Source of the DNA: Rhizobium cauense
Lineage (GTDB): Bacteria; Pseudomonadota; Alphaproteobacteria; Rhizobiales; Rhizobiaceae
NCBI RefSeq assembly: GCF_019511525.1
Contig: NZ_JAEUAT010000019.1
Coordinates: 62,001-126,000, forward strand
DNA length: 64,000 nt
Direction of reading: 5' to 3'
Below are positions 53,980 to 64,000 of this stretch, in pieces. A model generated the notes under the pieces. It made no database searches. It was not told where the DNA came from and saw only the letters and a list, made by a program, of their open reading frames with translations. Position 1 is the stretch's first letter. Every line of letters starts with the position of its first letter. The position numbers and the translations under genes were made by a program.

Positions 53980-54435
53980 CCCTCTAGGCCGTCCTGCGCG
54001 ATTTCGTCCCGCTTATAGAGTCTTTTCGAAGCGCTGTAAGCACAAAGAACGCAATAGCTGCCTCGTCTCCTCAAGGCGCAAAATCTGTAACGATACAGTT
54101 GAAATGTCGAGGGCTTTTTGGTGGCCGGTTATTGCGTTTGCTCGCATTGGTTGAATTCGGAAATTTTGCCCGAATTTTTTGCATGTGCGAGCATCTGTTT
54201 GAAGTTCTGGTGCTAGGTGTCCATAAATAAAATAATAAAAACAAATGTATAGTTTCGTTGTGCGCGTGCTAAGGTGGTCGCATATCTTTGCCGCAGCCTG
54301 TTGAAAATCAATGCGTTTCGGCAGGCAATGGTAGCAATTGGTCGCCAAAAGAAAAATTTTGGGGGAGGGCTGTTGCACCCAAATATCGATTGAACTAAGT
54401 TTTTCCGGCAACGTTTCAGTGAGGGAGGAGAACTC
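53980..54435. other. Divergent promoter region of the glycoside operon
   Basis: 456 bases without a gene. It becomes AT-rich around 54220-54250 (runs of A and T in a GC-rich genome), as expected for promoters of the rightward operon. A TTCGAAGCGCTG element at 54026-54037, with a central AGCGCT palindrome, lies 47 bases before the LacI start and could be its operator. The operon's ribosome site (GAGGGAGGAG) ends about 5 bases before ATG 54436. Confidence 0.5.
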
Positions 54436-55671
54436 ATGAATTTTCGTTTGATGGCGGCTGCGCTTGCCGCTTCCGTCGTGCTGCCGCTCGGTGCGGCAAA
54501 TGCGACCGATCTTGAAGTCACCCATTGGTGGACATCCGGTGGCGAAGCTGCCGCCGTGGCGGAATTCGCAAAGGCATTCGATGCGACCGGCAACAAGTGG
54601 GTCGACGGTGCAATCGCCGGTTCCGGCGGCACTGCGCGTCCGATCATGGTCAGCCGCATCACCGGTGGTGACCCGATGGGTGCCACGCAGTTCAACCATG
54701 GTCGTCAGGCAGAAGAACTGGTTCAGTCCGGCCTGATGCGCGACCTCACCGACGTCGCGACTGCCGAGCATTGGAAGGACATCATTCGTCCGTCGAGCCT
54801 GCTCGATTCCTGCACGATCGACGGCAAGATCTATTGCGCTCCCGTCAACATCCACTCCTGGCAGTGGCTGTGGCTCTCGAACGCGGCCTTCAAGAAGGCT
54901 GGCGTCGAAGTGCCGAAGAACTGGGACGAATTCGTCGCCGCCGCACCGGCGCTTGAAAAGGCAGGGATCGTTCCGCTCGCCGTCGGCGGTCAGCCGTGGC
55001 AGGCCGCTGGCGCGTTCGACGTGCTGATGGTTGCCATCGCCGGCAAGGATACCTTCCATAAGGTGTTCAAGGACAAGGACGCTGAAGCGGCCGCTGGTCC
55101 TGAGATTGCCAAGGTGTTCAAGGCTGCCGACGACGCTCGCAAGATGTCGAAGGGCAGCAACGTCCAGGATTGGAACCAGGCAACCAACCTCGTCATCACA
55201 GGCAAGGCCGGTGGTCAGATCATGGGTGACTGGGCACAGGGCGAGTTCGCGCTGGCCGGCCAGAAGGCTGGCACCGACTACACTTGCCTTCCGGGCCTCG
55301 GCGTGAACGAGATCATCTCCACCGGCGGTGATGCGTTCTACTTCCCGCTGCTCAAGGATGAAGCCAAGTCGAAGGCGCAGGACGTTCTCGCCAAGACGCT
55401 TCTCGATCCCAAGACGCAGGTTGCCTTCAACCTGAAGAAGGGCTCGTTGCCCGTTCGCGGCGACGTTGACCTCGCGGCCGCCAACGACTGCATGAAGAAG
55501 GGTCTCGACATCCTGTCCAAGGGCAATGTGATCGAAGGCACGGACCAGCTTCTCTCGGCTGACAGCCAGAAGCAGAAAGAAGACCTCTTCTCGGAGTTCT
55601 TCGCTAATCCGTCGATGACGCCGGAAGACGCTCAGAAGCGTTTCGCCGAGATCATCGCTTCTGCCGACTGA
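54436..55671 (+). CDS. Sugar ABC transporter substrate-binding protein (AglE-like)
   Basis: 411 residues. Signal peptide MNFRLMAAALAASVVLPLGAANA, then a family 1 binding protein: TDLEVTHWWTSGGEAAAVAEFAKAFD, GGTARPIMVSRITGGDPMGATQFNHG, APVNIHSWQWLWLSNAAFKKAGVEVPKNWDEFV, and GQIMGDWAQGEFALAG. It captures an oligosaccharide or glycoside in the periplasm for the two permeases and ATPase that follow. The downstream beta-mannosidase suggests a mannoside. A strong hairpin follows the gene and may raise its expression over the membrane genes. Confidence 0.93.
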   Translation: MNFRLMAAALAASVVLPLGAANATDLEVTHWWTSGGEAAAVAEFAKAFDATGNKWVDGAIAGSGGTARPIMVSRITGGDPMGATQFNHGRQAEELVQSGLMRDLTDVATAEHWKDIIRPSSLLDSCTIDGKIYCAPVNIHSWQWLWLSNAAFKKAGVEVPKNWDEFVAAAPALEKAGIVPLAVGGQPWQAAGAFDVLMVAIAGKDTFHKVFKDKDAEAAAGPEIAKVFKAADDARKMSKGSNVQDWNQATNLVITGKAGGQIMGDWAQGEFALAGQKAGTDYTCLPGLGVNEIISTGGDAFYFPLLKDEAKSKAQDVLAKTLLDPKTQVAFNLKKGSLPVRGDVDLAAANDCMKKGLDILSKGNVIEGTDQLLSADSQKQKEDLFSEFFANPSMTPEDAQKRFAEIIASAD

Positions 55672-55695
55672 TCGTCGCATTCCGACACTGTAGCG

Positions 55696-55722
55696 ATCCG
55701 GCTCCGTCAAACGGAGCCGGAT
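55696..55722 (+). terminator. 12-pair hairpin after the binding-protein gene
   Basis: ATCCGGCTCCGT (55696-55707), loop CAA, ACGGAGCCGGAT (55711-55722), with only TTCCC after it. It lies between the binding protein and permease genes and may be a partial terminator or a stabiliser of the binding-protein mRNA. Confidence 0.6.
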
Positions 55723-55883
55723 TTCCCGGAACTCCCATCGTGATCCGGGTGCGGCAGTGACCGAGGTTCATTCGCGCGTCCATAGTCGCCGTTCGACCTT
55801 GGTATGGGAGTGAAAGAGGGGGCGACCGGCAGACGGTTCGCCGCTCTGGATCACAGATGAATTGCGATTCAGGAGGAGTCACA

Positions 55884-56786
55884 ATGACGGGTCAAGCGAA
55901 AGCAGGCCGGCCAAATCAACTACTGCGCAATCTGAATTCGAAGATTGCGTCCATTCCGATGATCCTTACCGCCTTGGTCATTTTCCTCGGCGGCACGGCT
56001 TGGACGGTGTTCTACTCATTCACCAATTCGAAGCTCCTTCCGCGGTTGAGCTTCGTGGGCTTCGACCAGTATGAGCGCCTTTGGGCTGCGCCTCGCTGGA
56101 TCGTTTCCATCCAGAATCTTGCCGTCTACGGCGCTCTCTCGCTCATATTCAGCCTTGTCATCGGCTTTGTGCTGGCGGCGCTGATGGACCAGAAGATCCG
56201 GTTCGAGAATACGTTCCGCACGATCTTCCTTTACCCTTTCGCCCTGTCCTTCATCGTGACCGGCCTTGTCTGGCAATGGGTGCTCAATCCTGAGTTCGGC
56301 ATTCAATCGGTGGTCCGTTCGCTCGGCTGGACGAGCTTCACCTTCGACCCGCTCTATACGCCAAGCATTGTCATCTATGGCATCCTGATTGCCGCTCTCT
56401 GGCAGGGGACAGGGCTTGTCATGTGCCTGATGCTCGCCGGTCTGCGCGGTATCGATGAAGACATCTGGAAGGCCGCGCGTGTCGACGGTATCCCGATGTG
56501 GAAGACCTATCTCTTCATCGTCATCCCCATGATGCGGCCGGTGTTCATCACGACGCTCGTCATCATCGCCAGCGGCATCGTCAAGGTCTACGACCTCGTC
56601 GTAGCGCAGACATCGGGCGGTCCCGGCATCGCGTCGGAAGTGCCGGCAAAATACGTCTACGACTACATGTTCCAGGCGCAGAATCTGGGGCAGGGCTTTG
56701 CTGCCTCGACCATGATGCTGATCACCGTTGCGATCATCATCATTCCCTGGGCCTACCTGGAATTCGGAGGGCGTAAACGTGCCTGA
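55884..56786 (+). CDS. Sugar ABC transporter permease (AglF-like)
   Basis: 300 residues from ATG 55884, with GGAGGAG upstream; the frame opens 9 codons earlier. About six helices, with the permease EAA-like loop in DEDIWKAARVDGIPMWKTYLFIVIPMMRPVF. It forms half of the membrane channel with the next permease. It overlaps that gene by 8 bases. Family: MalF/UgpA type. Confidence 0.93.
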   Translation: MTGQAKAGRPNQLLRNLNSKIASIPMILTALVIFLGGTAWTVFYSFTNSKLLPRLSFVGFDQYERLWAAPRWIVSIQNLAVYGALSLIFSLVIGFVLAALMDQKIRFENTFRTIFLYPFALSFIVTGLVWQWVLNPEFGIQSVVRSLGWTSFTFDPLYTPSIVIYGILIAALWQGTGLVMCLMLAGLRGIDEDIWKAARVDGIPMWKTYLFIVIPMMRPVFITTLVIIASGIVKVYDLVVAQTSGGPGIASEVPAKYVYDYMFQAQNLGQGFAASTMMLITVAIIIIPWAYLEFGGRKRA

Positions 56787-57705
56787 TGCTATTGCTCTCA
56801 ACACTGCCGCGTCCGGCAAGTCCGTATCCGGCCCCAGCGGTCCGAAGCCGAAGCGCGTCATTTCTCCGCGCAACATCATGCTCTACGGCACGCTCTTCGT
56901 TGCCGCTGCATATTACCTGCTGCCGCTTTACGTGATGATCGTCACGTCGCTGAAGGGCATGCCTGAGATCCGGCTTGGCAACATCTTCTCGCCGCCTGTC
57001 GAGATCACCTTCGAGCCTTGGGTAAAAGCCTGGGCAACGGCCTGCACCGGTCTAAACTGCGACGGTCTCTCGCGCGGTTTCTGGAATTCGGTGCGCATCA
57101 CCGTTCCCTCGGTGGTCGTTTCGATCGCGATTGCCTCGGTGAACGGCTACGCGCTCGCCAACTGGCGCTTTAAGGGATCGGAGCTGTTCTTCGCGATCCT
57201 CGTCGTCGGTGCGTTCATTCCCTACCAGGTGATGATCTATCCGATCGTTATCGTGCTGCGTGAACTCGGCATCTACGGAACGCTGACCGGCCTGATCATC
57301 GTACACTCGATCTTCGGCATGCCGATCCTGACGCTGCTGTTCCGAAACTACTTCGCATCGCTGCCGCAGGAGCTTTTCAAGGCTGCGCGTATCGACGGGG
57401 CGGGGTTCTGGCAGATCTTCTTCAAGATCATGCTGCCCATGTCGCTGCCGATCTTCGTCGTCGCCATGATCCTGCAGGTCACCGGCATCTGGAACGACTT
57501 CCTGTTCGGCGTGGTCTTCACCCGTCCGGAATACTATCCGATGACCGTGCAGCTCAACAACATCGTCAATTCTGTCCAGGGCGTGAAGGAATACAACGTC
57601 AACATGGCCGCAACGATCCTGACGGGTCTGGTGCCGCTCGTTGTCTACTTCGTATCGGGACGTCTGTTCGTCCGTGGCATCGCCGCCGGCGCAGTGAAAG
57701 GCTGA
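56779..57705 (+). CDS. Sugar ABC transporter permease (AglG-like)
   Basis: 308 residues starting at GTG 56779, since GGAGG ends 8 bases before it; a longer frame from 56728 lies inside the previous gene. Six helices with the EAA loop in LPQELFKAARIDGAGFWQIFFKIMLPMSLPIFV. MalG type. It pairs with the upstream permease; the ATPase gene follows after 3 bases. Confidence 0.93.
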   Translation: MPDAIALNTAASGKSVSGPSGPKPKRVISPRNIMLYGTLFVAAAYYLLPLYVMIVTSLKGMPEIRLGNIFSPPVEITFEPWVKAWATACTGLNCDGLSRGFWNSVRITVPSVVVSIAIASVNGYALANWRFKGSELFFAILVVGAFIPYQVMIYPIVIVLRELGIYGTLTGLIIVHSIFGMPILTLLFRNYFASLPQELFKAARIDGAGFWQIFFKIMLPMSLPIFVVAMILQVTGIWNDFLFGVVFTRPEYYPMTVQLNNIVNSVQGVKEYNVNMAATILTGLVPLVVYFVSGRLFVRGIAAGAVKG

Positions 57706-57708
57706 TCC

Positions 57709-58794
<1,086 letters not shown>

Positions 58795-58916
58795 AAACCG
58801 CAATGCGGGCGGAGCTCTGGTTCCGCCCGTTCGTCCAATCGGCCATCTGGCCACCAAGTTCGGCTGCGGCTCGCTTGTGCGGGCATTCCCAAGCGCGGCC
58901 CGATCAGGATACTGCT

Positions 58917-61382
58917 ATGACATCCTTGCCGACAAACGGGTTCAACCTCGACCTTTCCGGATCGTGGACTCTCAGCTCAGCCGATGGCGAAGTTACGACG
59001 GCGATTACACTGCCGGGTGATGTGCACACTGCGCTGCATGCCGCCGAGCTTATTCCGGATCCCTATTTTGGCCGCAACGAGGAAGTCATCCAGTGGGTGG
59101 CGCATCGCGACTGGGTTCTTGAGCGCAGTTTCACGCTGTCGGAGCCGGATGGCGACTGGTATCTCGATATTGATTATCTCGATACGGTGGCCGCTGTCTT
59201 CATCAACGGCTCGCCGGTCCTGCTCGCGGACAACAGCTTCCGGCGCTACCGGCCTGATGTCGGCGGCCAGCTGAAGGCCGGCGACAACGTTATTCGTATC
59301 GTGCTGCACTCGAGCATCGCGGCAGGCGCCGACCGGCAAGCGAGGCAGCCTTTCTATATTCCCTATTCGACAGGTAATTCGCCGATCCCCAACGGCAACA
59401 TGCTGCGCAAGCCGCAGTGCCATTTCGGCTGGGACTGGAACATCGCCATCGCTCCACTCGGCCTCTACGGGAGGATCGCACTGCGCAAGCTCGAAACGGC
59501 TCGCATCGAGCACGTCACGACGCGGCAGGTTCATAACCTCAATGGTTCCGTAAACCTCCAAGTAACCGCGACCCTGTTTGCCAAGAATCCGGGCATCGTG
59601 CCCGTGCATTTCTCGCTCGATGGCGAGCGCATTCGTCTCGACGTTGGTGTCGGAGCCGGCGAAACGGTCGTCAATCATGTCTTCGAAATCGAGAAGCCGC
59701 GGCTCTGGTGGCCGGCGGGCAGCGGCGAGCAGGCGCTTTATGCGCTGACGGTCGATTTGCCATCGGATGCCGTCACCAAGCAGATCGGTCTTCGCACCGT
59801 CGAACTGATCACGACGCCGGATGCTGCTGGCGCCCGTTTTGCGCTGAAGGTGAACGGCCGGGAGATCTTTTGCCGCGGCGCCAACTGGATCCCTGCCGAT
59901 GCGCTGTTTTCGCTCTCGTCGCCCGAAAAGACCGAGGATCTCTTGCAGTCGGCCAAATCGGCCAACATGAACATGATCCGTGTCTGGGGCGGCGGCTTCT
60001 ACGAACACGATCATTTCTACGATCTCTGCGACCGGCTTGGCCTCATGGTCTGGCAGGACTTCATGTTCGCCTGCAACCTCTATCCCTCGACCGAAGACTT
60101 CCTCGATAACGTTTCGCTCGAAGTTGACTATCAGGTCCGCCGCCTGAACTCGCATCCGTCGATCGCGCTCTGGTGCGGGGACAACGAACTCGTGGGGGCG
60201 CTGACCTGGTTCGAGGAATCGCGCAAGGACCGCGACCGCTATCTAGTCTCCTACGATCGCCTGAACCGCGTGATCGAGCAGGCGATGAAGAAGGCAGCCC
60301 CTGATGCGATCTGGTGGCCGTCGAGCCCGGCATCCGGCTATCTCGATTTCGGCGATGCCTGGCATGCCGACGGTTCCGGCGACATGCACTACTGGTCGGT
60401 CTGGCATGAGAACAAGTCGTTCGACAATTATCGTTCAGTGCGTCCGCGCTTCTGCTCGGAATTCGGTTTCCAATCCTACACGTCGCTGCCCGTCATCAAG
60501 ACCTATGCCGACGCCAAGGACATGAACGTCGCGTCTCCGGTCATGGAACTGCACCAGAAGAATGCGGGCGGCAACGAGCGTATTGCCGGGACCATGTTCC
60601 GCTATTTCCGCTTCCCGAAGGATTTCCCGAACTTCGTCTATCTCAGCCAGATCCAGCAGGGTCTCGCGATCAAGACGGCGGTGGAATACTGGCGGTCGCT
60701 GAAGCCGCATTGCATGGGCACGATCTACTGGCAGCTCAACGACACCTGGCCTGTTGCCTCCTGGTCGAGCCTCGATTACGGCGGCCGCTGGAAGGCGATG
60801 CACTATCTAGTCAAGCGCTTCTTCCAGCCGGTGGCGGTCGCCGCCATCCCATCGGAAGACGGCAAGCAGATCCGTTTCTCGCTGGTCAACGATACGCTCG
60901 CAGAAGTGAGCGTCGACCTGTCGATCTCCGTTATCGACATGAAGGGCGAGCGCAAGCACCTGAAGGATGTGCAGGCGGTCTGTACGCCTGACGCTGCGGT
61001 GACGGCCACCAGCATCGACGTGTCGGAGATCCCCGCGGGCACGCTGCTTGCCTGGCGCTTTACCGCATCGAATGGGATGGGCGGCGAGGGGCACTATGTG
61101 CACGGCACCTACAAGGCGCTGGAACTCGAGCCGGCGGGCCTGATGGTCACGCACGAATATGTCGAGGAAGACGGCTCCGTCTGCCTCAACGTCACCGCGA
61201 AGGGACTTGCGCTCTTCGTGATGATCGAGACCGACACCGACGGCAAGTATTCCGACAATGCCTTCGATTTGGCGGCGGGCGAGACGCGCCGCATCACCTT
61301 CACCCCGGCAACGCCGCTCGAGGGCGGCGCGCTACCGGATTTCCGTTTCTACGACCTGCAATCCTGTCAGTCCGTGGATTGA
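58917..61382 (+). CDS. Beta-mannosidase (glycoside hydrolase family 2)
   Basis: 821 residues from ATG 58917; the frame opens 38 codons earlier without a good start. GH2 layout: N-terminal sugar-binding beta domain (FNLDLSGSWTLSSADGEV; PDPYFGRNEEVIQWVAHRDWVLER), immunoglobulin-like domain, then the barrel with MNMIRVWGGGFYEHDHFYDLCDRLGLMVWQDFMFACNLYP, the acid/base Glu in LWCGDNELVGAL and the nucleophile Glu in RFCSEFGFQSYTS. There is no signal peptide, so it works in the cytoplasm on imported substrate, releasing mannose from beta-mannosides. It follows the ATPase gene after about 120 bases. Confidence 0.92.
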   Translation: MTSLPTNGFNLDLSGSWTLSSADGEVTTAITLPGDVHTALHAAELIPDPYFGRNEEVIQWVAHRDWVLERSFTLSEPDGDWYLDIDYLDTVAAVFINGSPVLLADNSFRRYRPDVGGQLKAGDNVIRIVLHSSIAAGADRQARQPFYIPYSTGNSPIPNGNMLRKPQCHFGWDWNIAIAPLGLYGRIALRKLETARIEHVTTRQVHNLNGSVNLQVTATLFAKNPGIVPVHFSLDGERIRLDVGVGAGETVVNHVFEIEKPRLWWPAGSGEQALYALTVDLPSDAVTKQIGLRTVELITTPDAAGARFALKVNGREIFCRGANWIPADALFSLSSPEKTEDLLQSAKSANMNMIRVWGGGFYEHDHFYDLCDRLGLMVWQDFMFACNLYPSTEDFLDNVSLEVDYQVRRLNSHPSIALWCGDNELVGALTWFEESRKDRDRYLVSYDRLNRVIEQAMKKAAPDAIWWPSSPASGYLDFGDAWHADGSGDMHYWSVWHENKSFDNYRSVRPRFCSEFGFQSYTSLPVIKTYADAKDMNVASPVMELHQKNAGGNERIAGTMFRYFRFPKDFPNFVYLSQIQQGLAIKTAVEYWRSLKPHCMGTIYWQLNDTWPVASWSSLDYGGRWKAMHYLVKRFFQPVAVAAIPSEDGKQIRFSLVNDTLAEVSVDLSISVIDMKGERKHLKDVQAVCTPDAAVTATSIDVSEIPAGTLLAWRFTASNGMGGEGHYVHGTYKALELEPAGLMVTHEYVEEDGSVCLNVTAKGLALFVMIETDTDGKYSDNAFDLAAGETRRITFTPATPLEGGALPDFRFYDLQSCQSVD

Positions 61383-61421
61383 TCCTGACTGAAATGTAAT
61401 GGGCACGAGGCCCGAGGAGGA

Positions 61422-62186
61422 ATGATGACGAAACTGAGTTTCCAGCTTTACAGCGCCCGCAACTTCCAGCCCTATTCGGCGATCTTCGAAAAGCTCGGCA
61501 AGGCCGGCTACCAGGAAGTCGAAGGCTTCGGCGGCATCTACGCCGATCTCGACGATGCCGGCCTGAATAGCCTGCGTGCGGAACTGGACAAGAACGGTCT
61601 TGTCATGGCGAGCGGCCATTTCAGCCCCGATTTCCTGGACGGCGAAGTCAAGAAGTCGCTGAATATCGCCAAGATCCTCGGCATGGACTCGATCTATGCG
61701 CCGCATCTGGCCGCCGAGCAGCGCCCGACCGATGGTGCCGGCTGGCTGGCATTCGGCAAGCGCCTGCAGGAAATGAGCAAGCCGTACAAGGATGCGGGCT
61801 ACGAGTTCGGCTGGCACAACCACGACTTCGAATTCGTGAAGCTCGCCGACGGTTCGCTCCCGATCGAGCGCATCTTCGAAGGCGCGCCTGACATTTCCTG
61901 GGAAGCCGACATCGCCTGGGTCGTTCGCGGCGGTGCGGATCCGTTTGCGTGGATCGAAAAGCTCGGCTCGCGCATCACCTCTGTTCACGTCAAGGACATT
62001 GCACCTGCAGGTGAGAACAAGAACGAGGATGGCTGGGCAGACGTCGGCCACGGCACGCTGCCCTGGGCAAAGCTCATTGCGGCTCTCAAGGGCACCAAGA
62101 CCAAGCATTACGTCGTCGAGCATGACAATCCGGCTGATGTCGATCGCCTGATCACCCGCTCGATCGCATCCTTCAAGACCTACTGA
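61422..62186 (+). CDS. TIM-barrel sugar phosphate isomerase/epimerase
   Basis: 254 residues, with GAGGAGGA just before ATG 61422 (ATG 61425 is equally possible). AP endonuclease 2/xylose isomerase-like barrel: FQLYSARNFQPYSAIFEKLGKAGYQEVEGFGG, MASGHFSPDFLDGEV, FGWHNHDFEFVK, WEADIAWVVRGGADP, and the metal/base segment SVHVKDIAP and HGTLPWAKLI. These enzymes epimerise or isomerise sugars or inositol derivatives. It lies between the mannosidase and a Gfo/Idh dehydrogenase and may rearrange an oxidised sugar intermediate. Confidence 0.88.
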   Translation: MMTKLSFQLYSARNFQPYSAIFEKLGKAGYQEVEGFGGIYADLDDAGLNSLRAELDKNGLVMASGHFSPDFLDGEVKKSLNIAKILGMDSIYAPHLAAEQRPTDGAGWLAFGKRLQEMSKPYKDAGYEFGWHNHDFEFVKLADGSLPIERIFEGAPDISWEADIAWVVRGGADPFAWIEKLGSRITSVHVKDIAPAGENKNEDGWADVGHGTLPWAKLIAALKGTKTKHYVVEHDNPADVDRLITRSIASFKTY

Positions 62187-62194
62187 GGCACATC

Positions 62195-63328
62195 ATGACC
62201 AAGGAACTTGGCGTCGGCATCATCGGATGCGGCAACATCTCCACCACCTACTTTTCGCTGGCCCCGCTTTTCAAGGGACTCAAGGTTGTGGCTTGCGCGG
62301 ATATCAACGTGCAGGCTGCCCAGGCACGCGCCGAGGAATACGGCGTCAAGGCGCAGACGATCGACGAGCTCCTCGCCAATGACGAGGTTGACGTCGTCGT
62401 CAACCTGACCATCCCGGACGCGCATTTCCCGGTTTCGAAGGCGATCCTCGAAGCCGGCAAGCATGTCTATTCGGAAAAGCCGCTGGTTCTCACCCTCGAG
62501 CAGGGTGAGGAGCTGCGTCGCATCGCCAAGCAGAAAAACCTCTCCGTCGGTTGCGCACCTGACACCTTCCTCGGTGGCGCGCATCAGCTCGCCCGCAAGT
62601 ATATCGACGAAGGCGGCATCGGCCGCGTCACCTCTGGCGCGTGCTACGTCATGAGCCCGGGCATGGAAATGTGGCATCCGAACCCGGACTTCTTCTTCCT
62701 GCCGGGCGGCGGCCCGATCCTCGATCTCGGCCCGTACTACATCGCCAACCTGATCAACCTGATAGGACCGGTGAAGCGCGTCGGCGCCATGACGTCCATG
62801 GCGTCCGAAACCCGCACAATCACCAGCCAGCCGCGTCATGGCGAAATCATCCCGGTGAAAACGCCGACGACGATCCAGGCGATCCTGGAATTCGTCAGCG
62901 GCGCGACTGTCACGCTGACGGCGAGCTGGGACGTCTGGTCTCACCGCCATGCCAACATGGAGCTCTACGGTACCGAGGGCTCCATCTACGTGCCGGATCC
63001 GAACTTCTTCGGCGGCGTTGTCGAAGCCAGCGGCACGGACAAGGACATCAAGCCTGTCGAAGGCTGGGAGCATCCGTTCGGCATCTTCAACCAGGAGAGC
63101 CCGCAGGGACCGCGCGCCAACTACCGCACTGCCGGTCTTGCCGACATGGCGATGGCGATCATCGAGGGCCGCGATGCCCGTTGCTCGCTCGATCGCACGC
63201 TGCACGGCGTCGACGTCATGACGTCGATCCTGAAATCGGGCGAAGAGGGCCGCTTCATCGAGCTGACGACGACCTGCACGCAGCCAGCCGCGCTTGGCAT
63301 CGAAGAAGCACAGGCGCTCTTGAAGTAA
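62195..63328 (+). CDS. Gfo/Idh/MocA family sugar dehydrogenase
   Basis: 377 residues. Rossmann N-terminus GVGIIGCGNISTTYFSLAPLFK, the EKP motif in KHVYSEKPLVLTLEQG with the catalytic Lys, and the C-terminal domain with PDFFFLPGGGPILDLGPYYIANLINLIGPVKRVGA carrying the substrate-site His/Asp equivalents. It is NAD(P)-dependent and probably oxidises the released sugar or a keto-derivative. It follows the isomerase by 8 bases and is followed by a clear terminator. Confidence 0.9.
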   Translation: MTKELGVGIIGCGNISTTYFSLAPLFKGLKVVACADINVQAAQARAEEYGVKAQTIDELLANDEVDVVVNLTIPDAHFPVSKAILEAGKHVYSEKPLVLTLEQGEELRRIAKQKNLSVGCAPDTFLGGAHQLARKYIDEGGIGRVTSGACYVMSPGMEMWHPNPDFFFLPGGGPILDLGPYYIANLINLIGPVKRVGAMTSMASETRTITSQPRHGEIIPVKTPTTIQAILEFVSGATVTLTASWDVWSHRHANMELYGTEGSIYVPDPNFFGGVVEASGTDKDIKPVEGWEHPFGIFNQESPQGPRANYRTAGLADMAMAIIEGRDARCSLDRTLHGVDVMTSILKSGEEGRFIELTTTCTQPAALGIEEAQALLK

Positions 63329-63349
63329 GCGTCCAAAGGACTATGGTCC

Positions 63350-63377
63350 GGCGCGGGCGACGAGCCCGCGCCTTTTT
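63350..63377 (+). terminator. Rho-independent terminator after the Gfo/Idh gene
   Basis: GGCGCGGGC (63350-63358), loop GACGA, GCCCGCGCC (63364-63372), then TTTTT. It may end most of the long operon; the aldo/keto reductase start is only 19 bases beyond and could depend on read-through or a separate promoter. Confidence 0.88.
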
Positions 63378-63395
63378 GCTTAAAGGATCAGAATT

Positions 63396-64000
63396 ATGAG
63401 CTGGCAACCGGCTTCCGACCGCTATTCAAAGATGAAGTATAACCGCACGGGCCGTTCCGGCCTGAAGCTGCCGGCCGTTTCGCTCGGCCTCTGGCATAAT
63501 TTCGGCGGCGACACGCCGCATGACCGCAAGATCGACATGTGCCGCACGGCCTTCGATCTCGGCATCACGCATTTCGACCTCGCCAACAACTACGGCCCGC
63601 CTCCCGGCAGCGCCGAAACCGCGTTTGGCGAAATCCTGCGCACGGAATTTTCCGGTCTGCGCGACGAGCTGATCATTTCGTCCAAGGCAGGCTACGACAT
63701 GTGGCCGGGTCCTTATGGCGAGTGGGGCAGCCGCAAGTATCTGATCGCTTCCTGCGACCAGAGCCTGAAGCGCATGGGCCTCGATTATGTCGACATCTTC
63801 TATTCGCACCGCTTCGACCCGGATACGCCGCTGGAGGAAACCTGTGGTGCGCTCGATCATATCGTTCGTTCCGGCCGTGCGCTCTATGTCGGCATTTCGT
63901 CCTACAATTCGCAGCGCACCCGCGAGGCCGCTGCCATCCTCAAGGACCTCGGCACGCCGTGCCTGATCCACCAGCCGAGCTATTCCATGCTCAACCGCTG
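63396..64000 (+). CDS. Aldo/keto reductase, YghZ/Kv-beta type (5' part)
   Basis: The window ends inside the gene after about 201 codons. From ATG 63396 (AAAGGATCAG upstream) the protein shows the AKR barrel: YNRTGRSGLKLPAVSLGLWHNFG, GITHFDLANNYGPPPGSAETAFGEIL with the catalytic Asp and Tyr, ISSKAGYDMWPGPYGEWGSRKYL with the Lys, VDIFYSHRFDPDTPLEETCGAL and VGISSYNSQRT. Related YghZ enzymes reduce L-glyceraldehyde 3-phosphate. Its context suggests reduction of a sugar aldehyde in the mannoside pathway, which is inferred. Confidence 0.9.
   Translation, partial: MSWQPASDRYSKMKYNRTGRSGLKLPAVSLGLWHNFGGDTPHDRKIDMCRTAFDLGITHFDLANNYGPPPGSAETAFGEILRTEFSGLRDELIISSKAGYDMWPGPYGEWGSRKYLIASCDQSLKRMGLDYVDIFYSHRFDPDTPLEETCGALDHIVRSGRALYVGISSYNSQRTREAAAILKDLGTPCLIHQPSYSMLNR

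Overview
This window is chromosomal DNA of a member of the Rhizobiaceae (Sinorhizobium/Ensifer, Rhizobium or Agrobacterium-like alphaproteobacterium). The evidence is the high-GC coding style, the aerobic cobalamin genes cobQ, cobPWNO, cobE and cobABCD, the acpXL-lpxXL lipid A cluster that is typical of rhizobia, DUF1127-type small proteins, and GlxA-family and LsrB/VtlR-like regulators. I see no rRNA, tRNA, insertion sequence, CRISPR array or prophage; the window reads as core and near-core chromosome.

Layout. Bases 1-3813 are the end of a deoxysugar (L-fucose/L-rhamnose type) catabolic operon: mutarotase, Gfo/Idh oxidoreductase, MaoC-like protein, SDR and L-fuconate dehydratase. Bases 3964-13251 hold unlinked housekeeping and stress genes: an M20 amidohydrolase, a secreted SGNH-like protein, a CBS-BON protein, acetate kinase, an MFS exporter, a DUF924 protein and an MscS-type channel. 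At 13511-14080 lies the orphaned 3' end of a dimethylglycine/sarcosine dehydrogenase gene. Two paralogous double-receiver proteins follow (14227-16575), the second with a GGDEF domain, then a GlxA-type AraC regulator. Bases 17.9-23.7 kb are rich in small genes: two DUF1127-like proteins, an entericidin-like lipoprotein and two short hypotheticals. The same stretch holds a glycosyltransferase, a methyltransferase, a LysR regulator and a glycine-betaine-type binding protein that has no permease beside it.

The cobalamin region runs from about 24.0 to 42.6 kb. cobQ is preceded by a candidate structured RNA. A convergent ClC channel gene separates it from cobPWNO, whose leader carries a cobalamin riboswitch with very long peripheral arms and then a 29-codon ORF overlapping the cobP start. 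A small non-cob island follows: half-size EamA, a frameshifted XRE regulator, a SnoaL-like protein and a TSUP permease. Then come cobE, a nucleoside hydrolase and the tightly overlapping cobABCD. These genes cover precorrin entry (CobA), a,c-diamide formation (CobB), cobalt insertion and supply (CobN, CobW), adenosylation (CobO), amidation (CobQ), aminopropanol attachment (CobC, CobD) and nucleotide-loop activation (CobP).

Bases 42.8-48.2 kb are the acpXL cluster that makes and attaches the very-long-chain (omega-1)-hydroxy fatty acid of rhizobial lipid A. A PAS protein, a VOC and an SRPBCC protein with an AraC regulator, gnd and an isochorismatase-like gene follow. The last 11 kb (52.9-64.0 kb) are a LacI-controlled glycoside utilisation operon: an aglEFG-like ABC importer with its ATPase, a GH2 beta-mannosidase, a TIM-barrel sugar isomerase/epimerase, a Gfo/Idh dehydrogenase and an aldo/keto reductase cut by the window end.

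Starts were chosen from Shine-Dalgarno spacing and family N-termini; where alternatives exist they are stated. Family assignments come from recognisable motifs, not from database searches.
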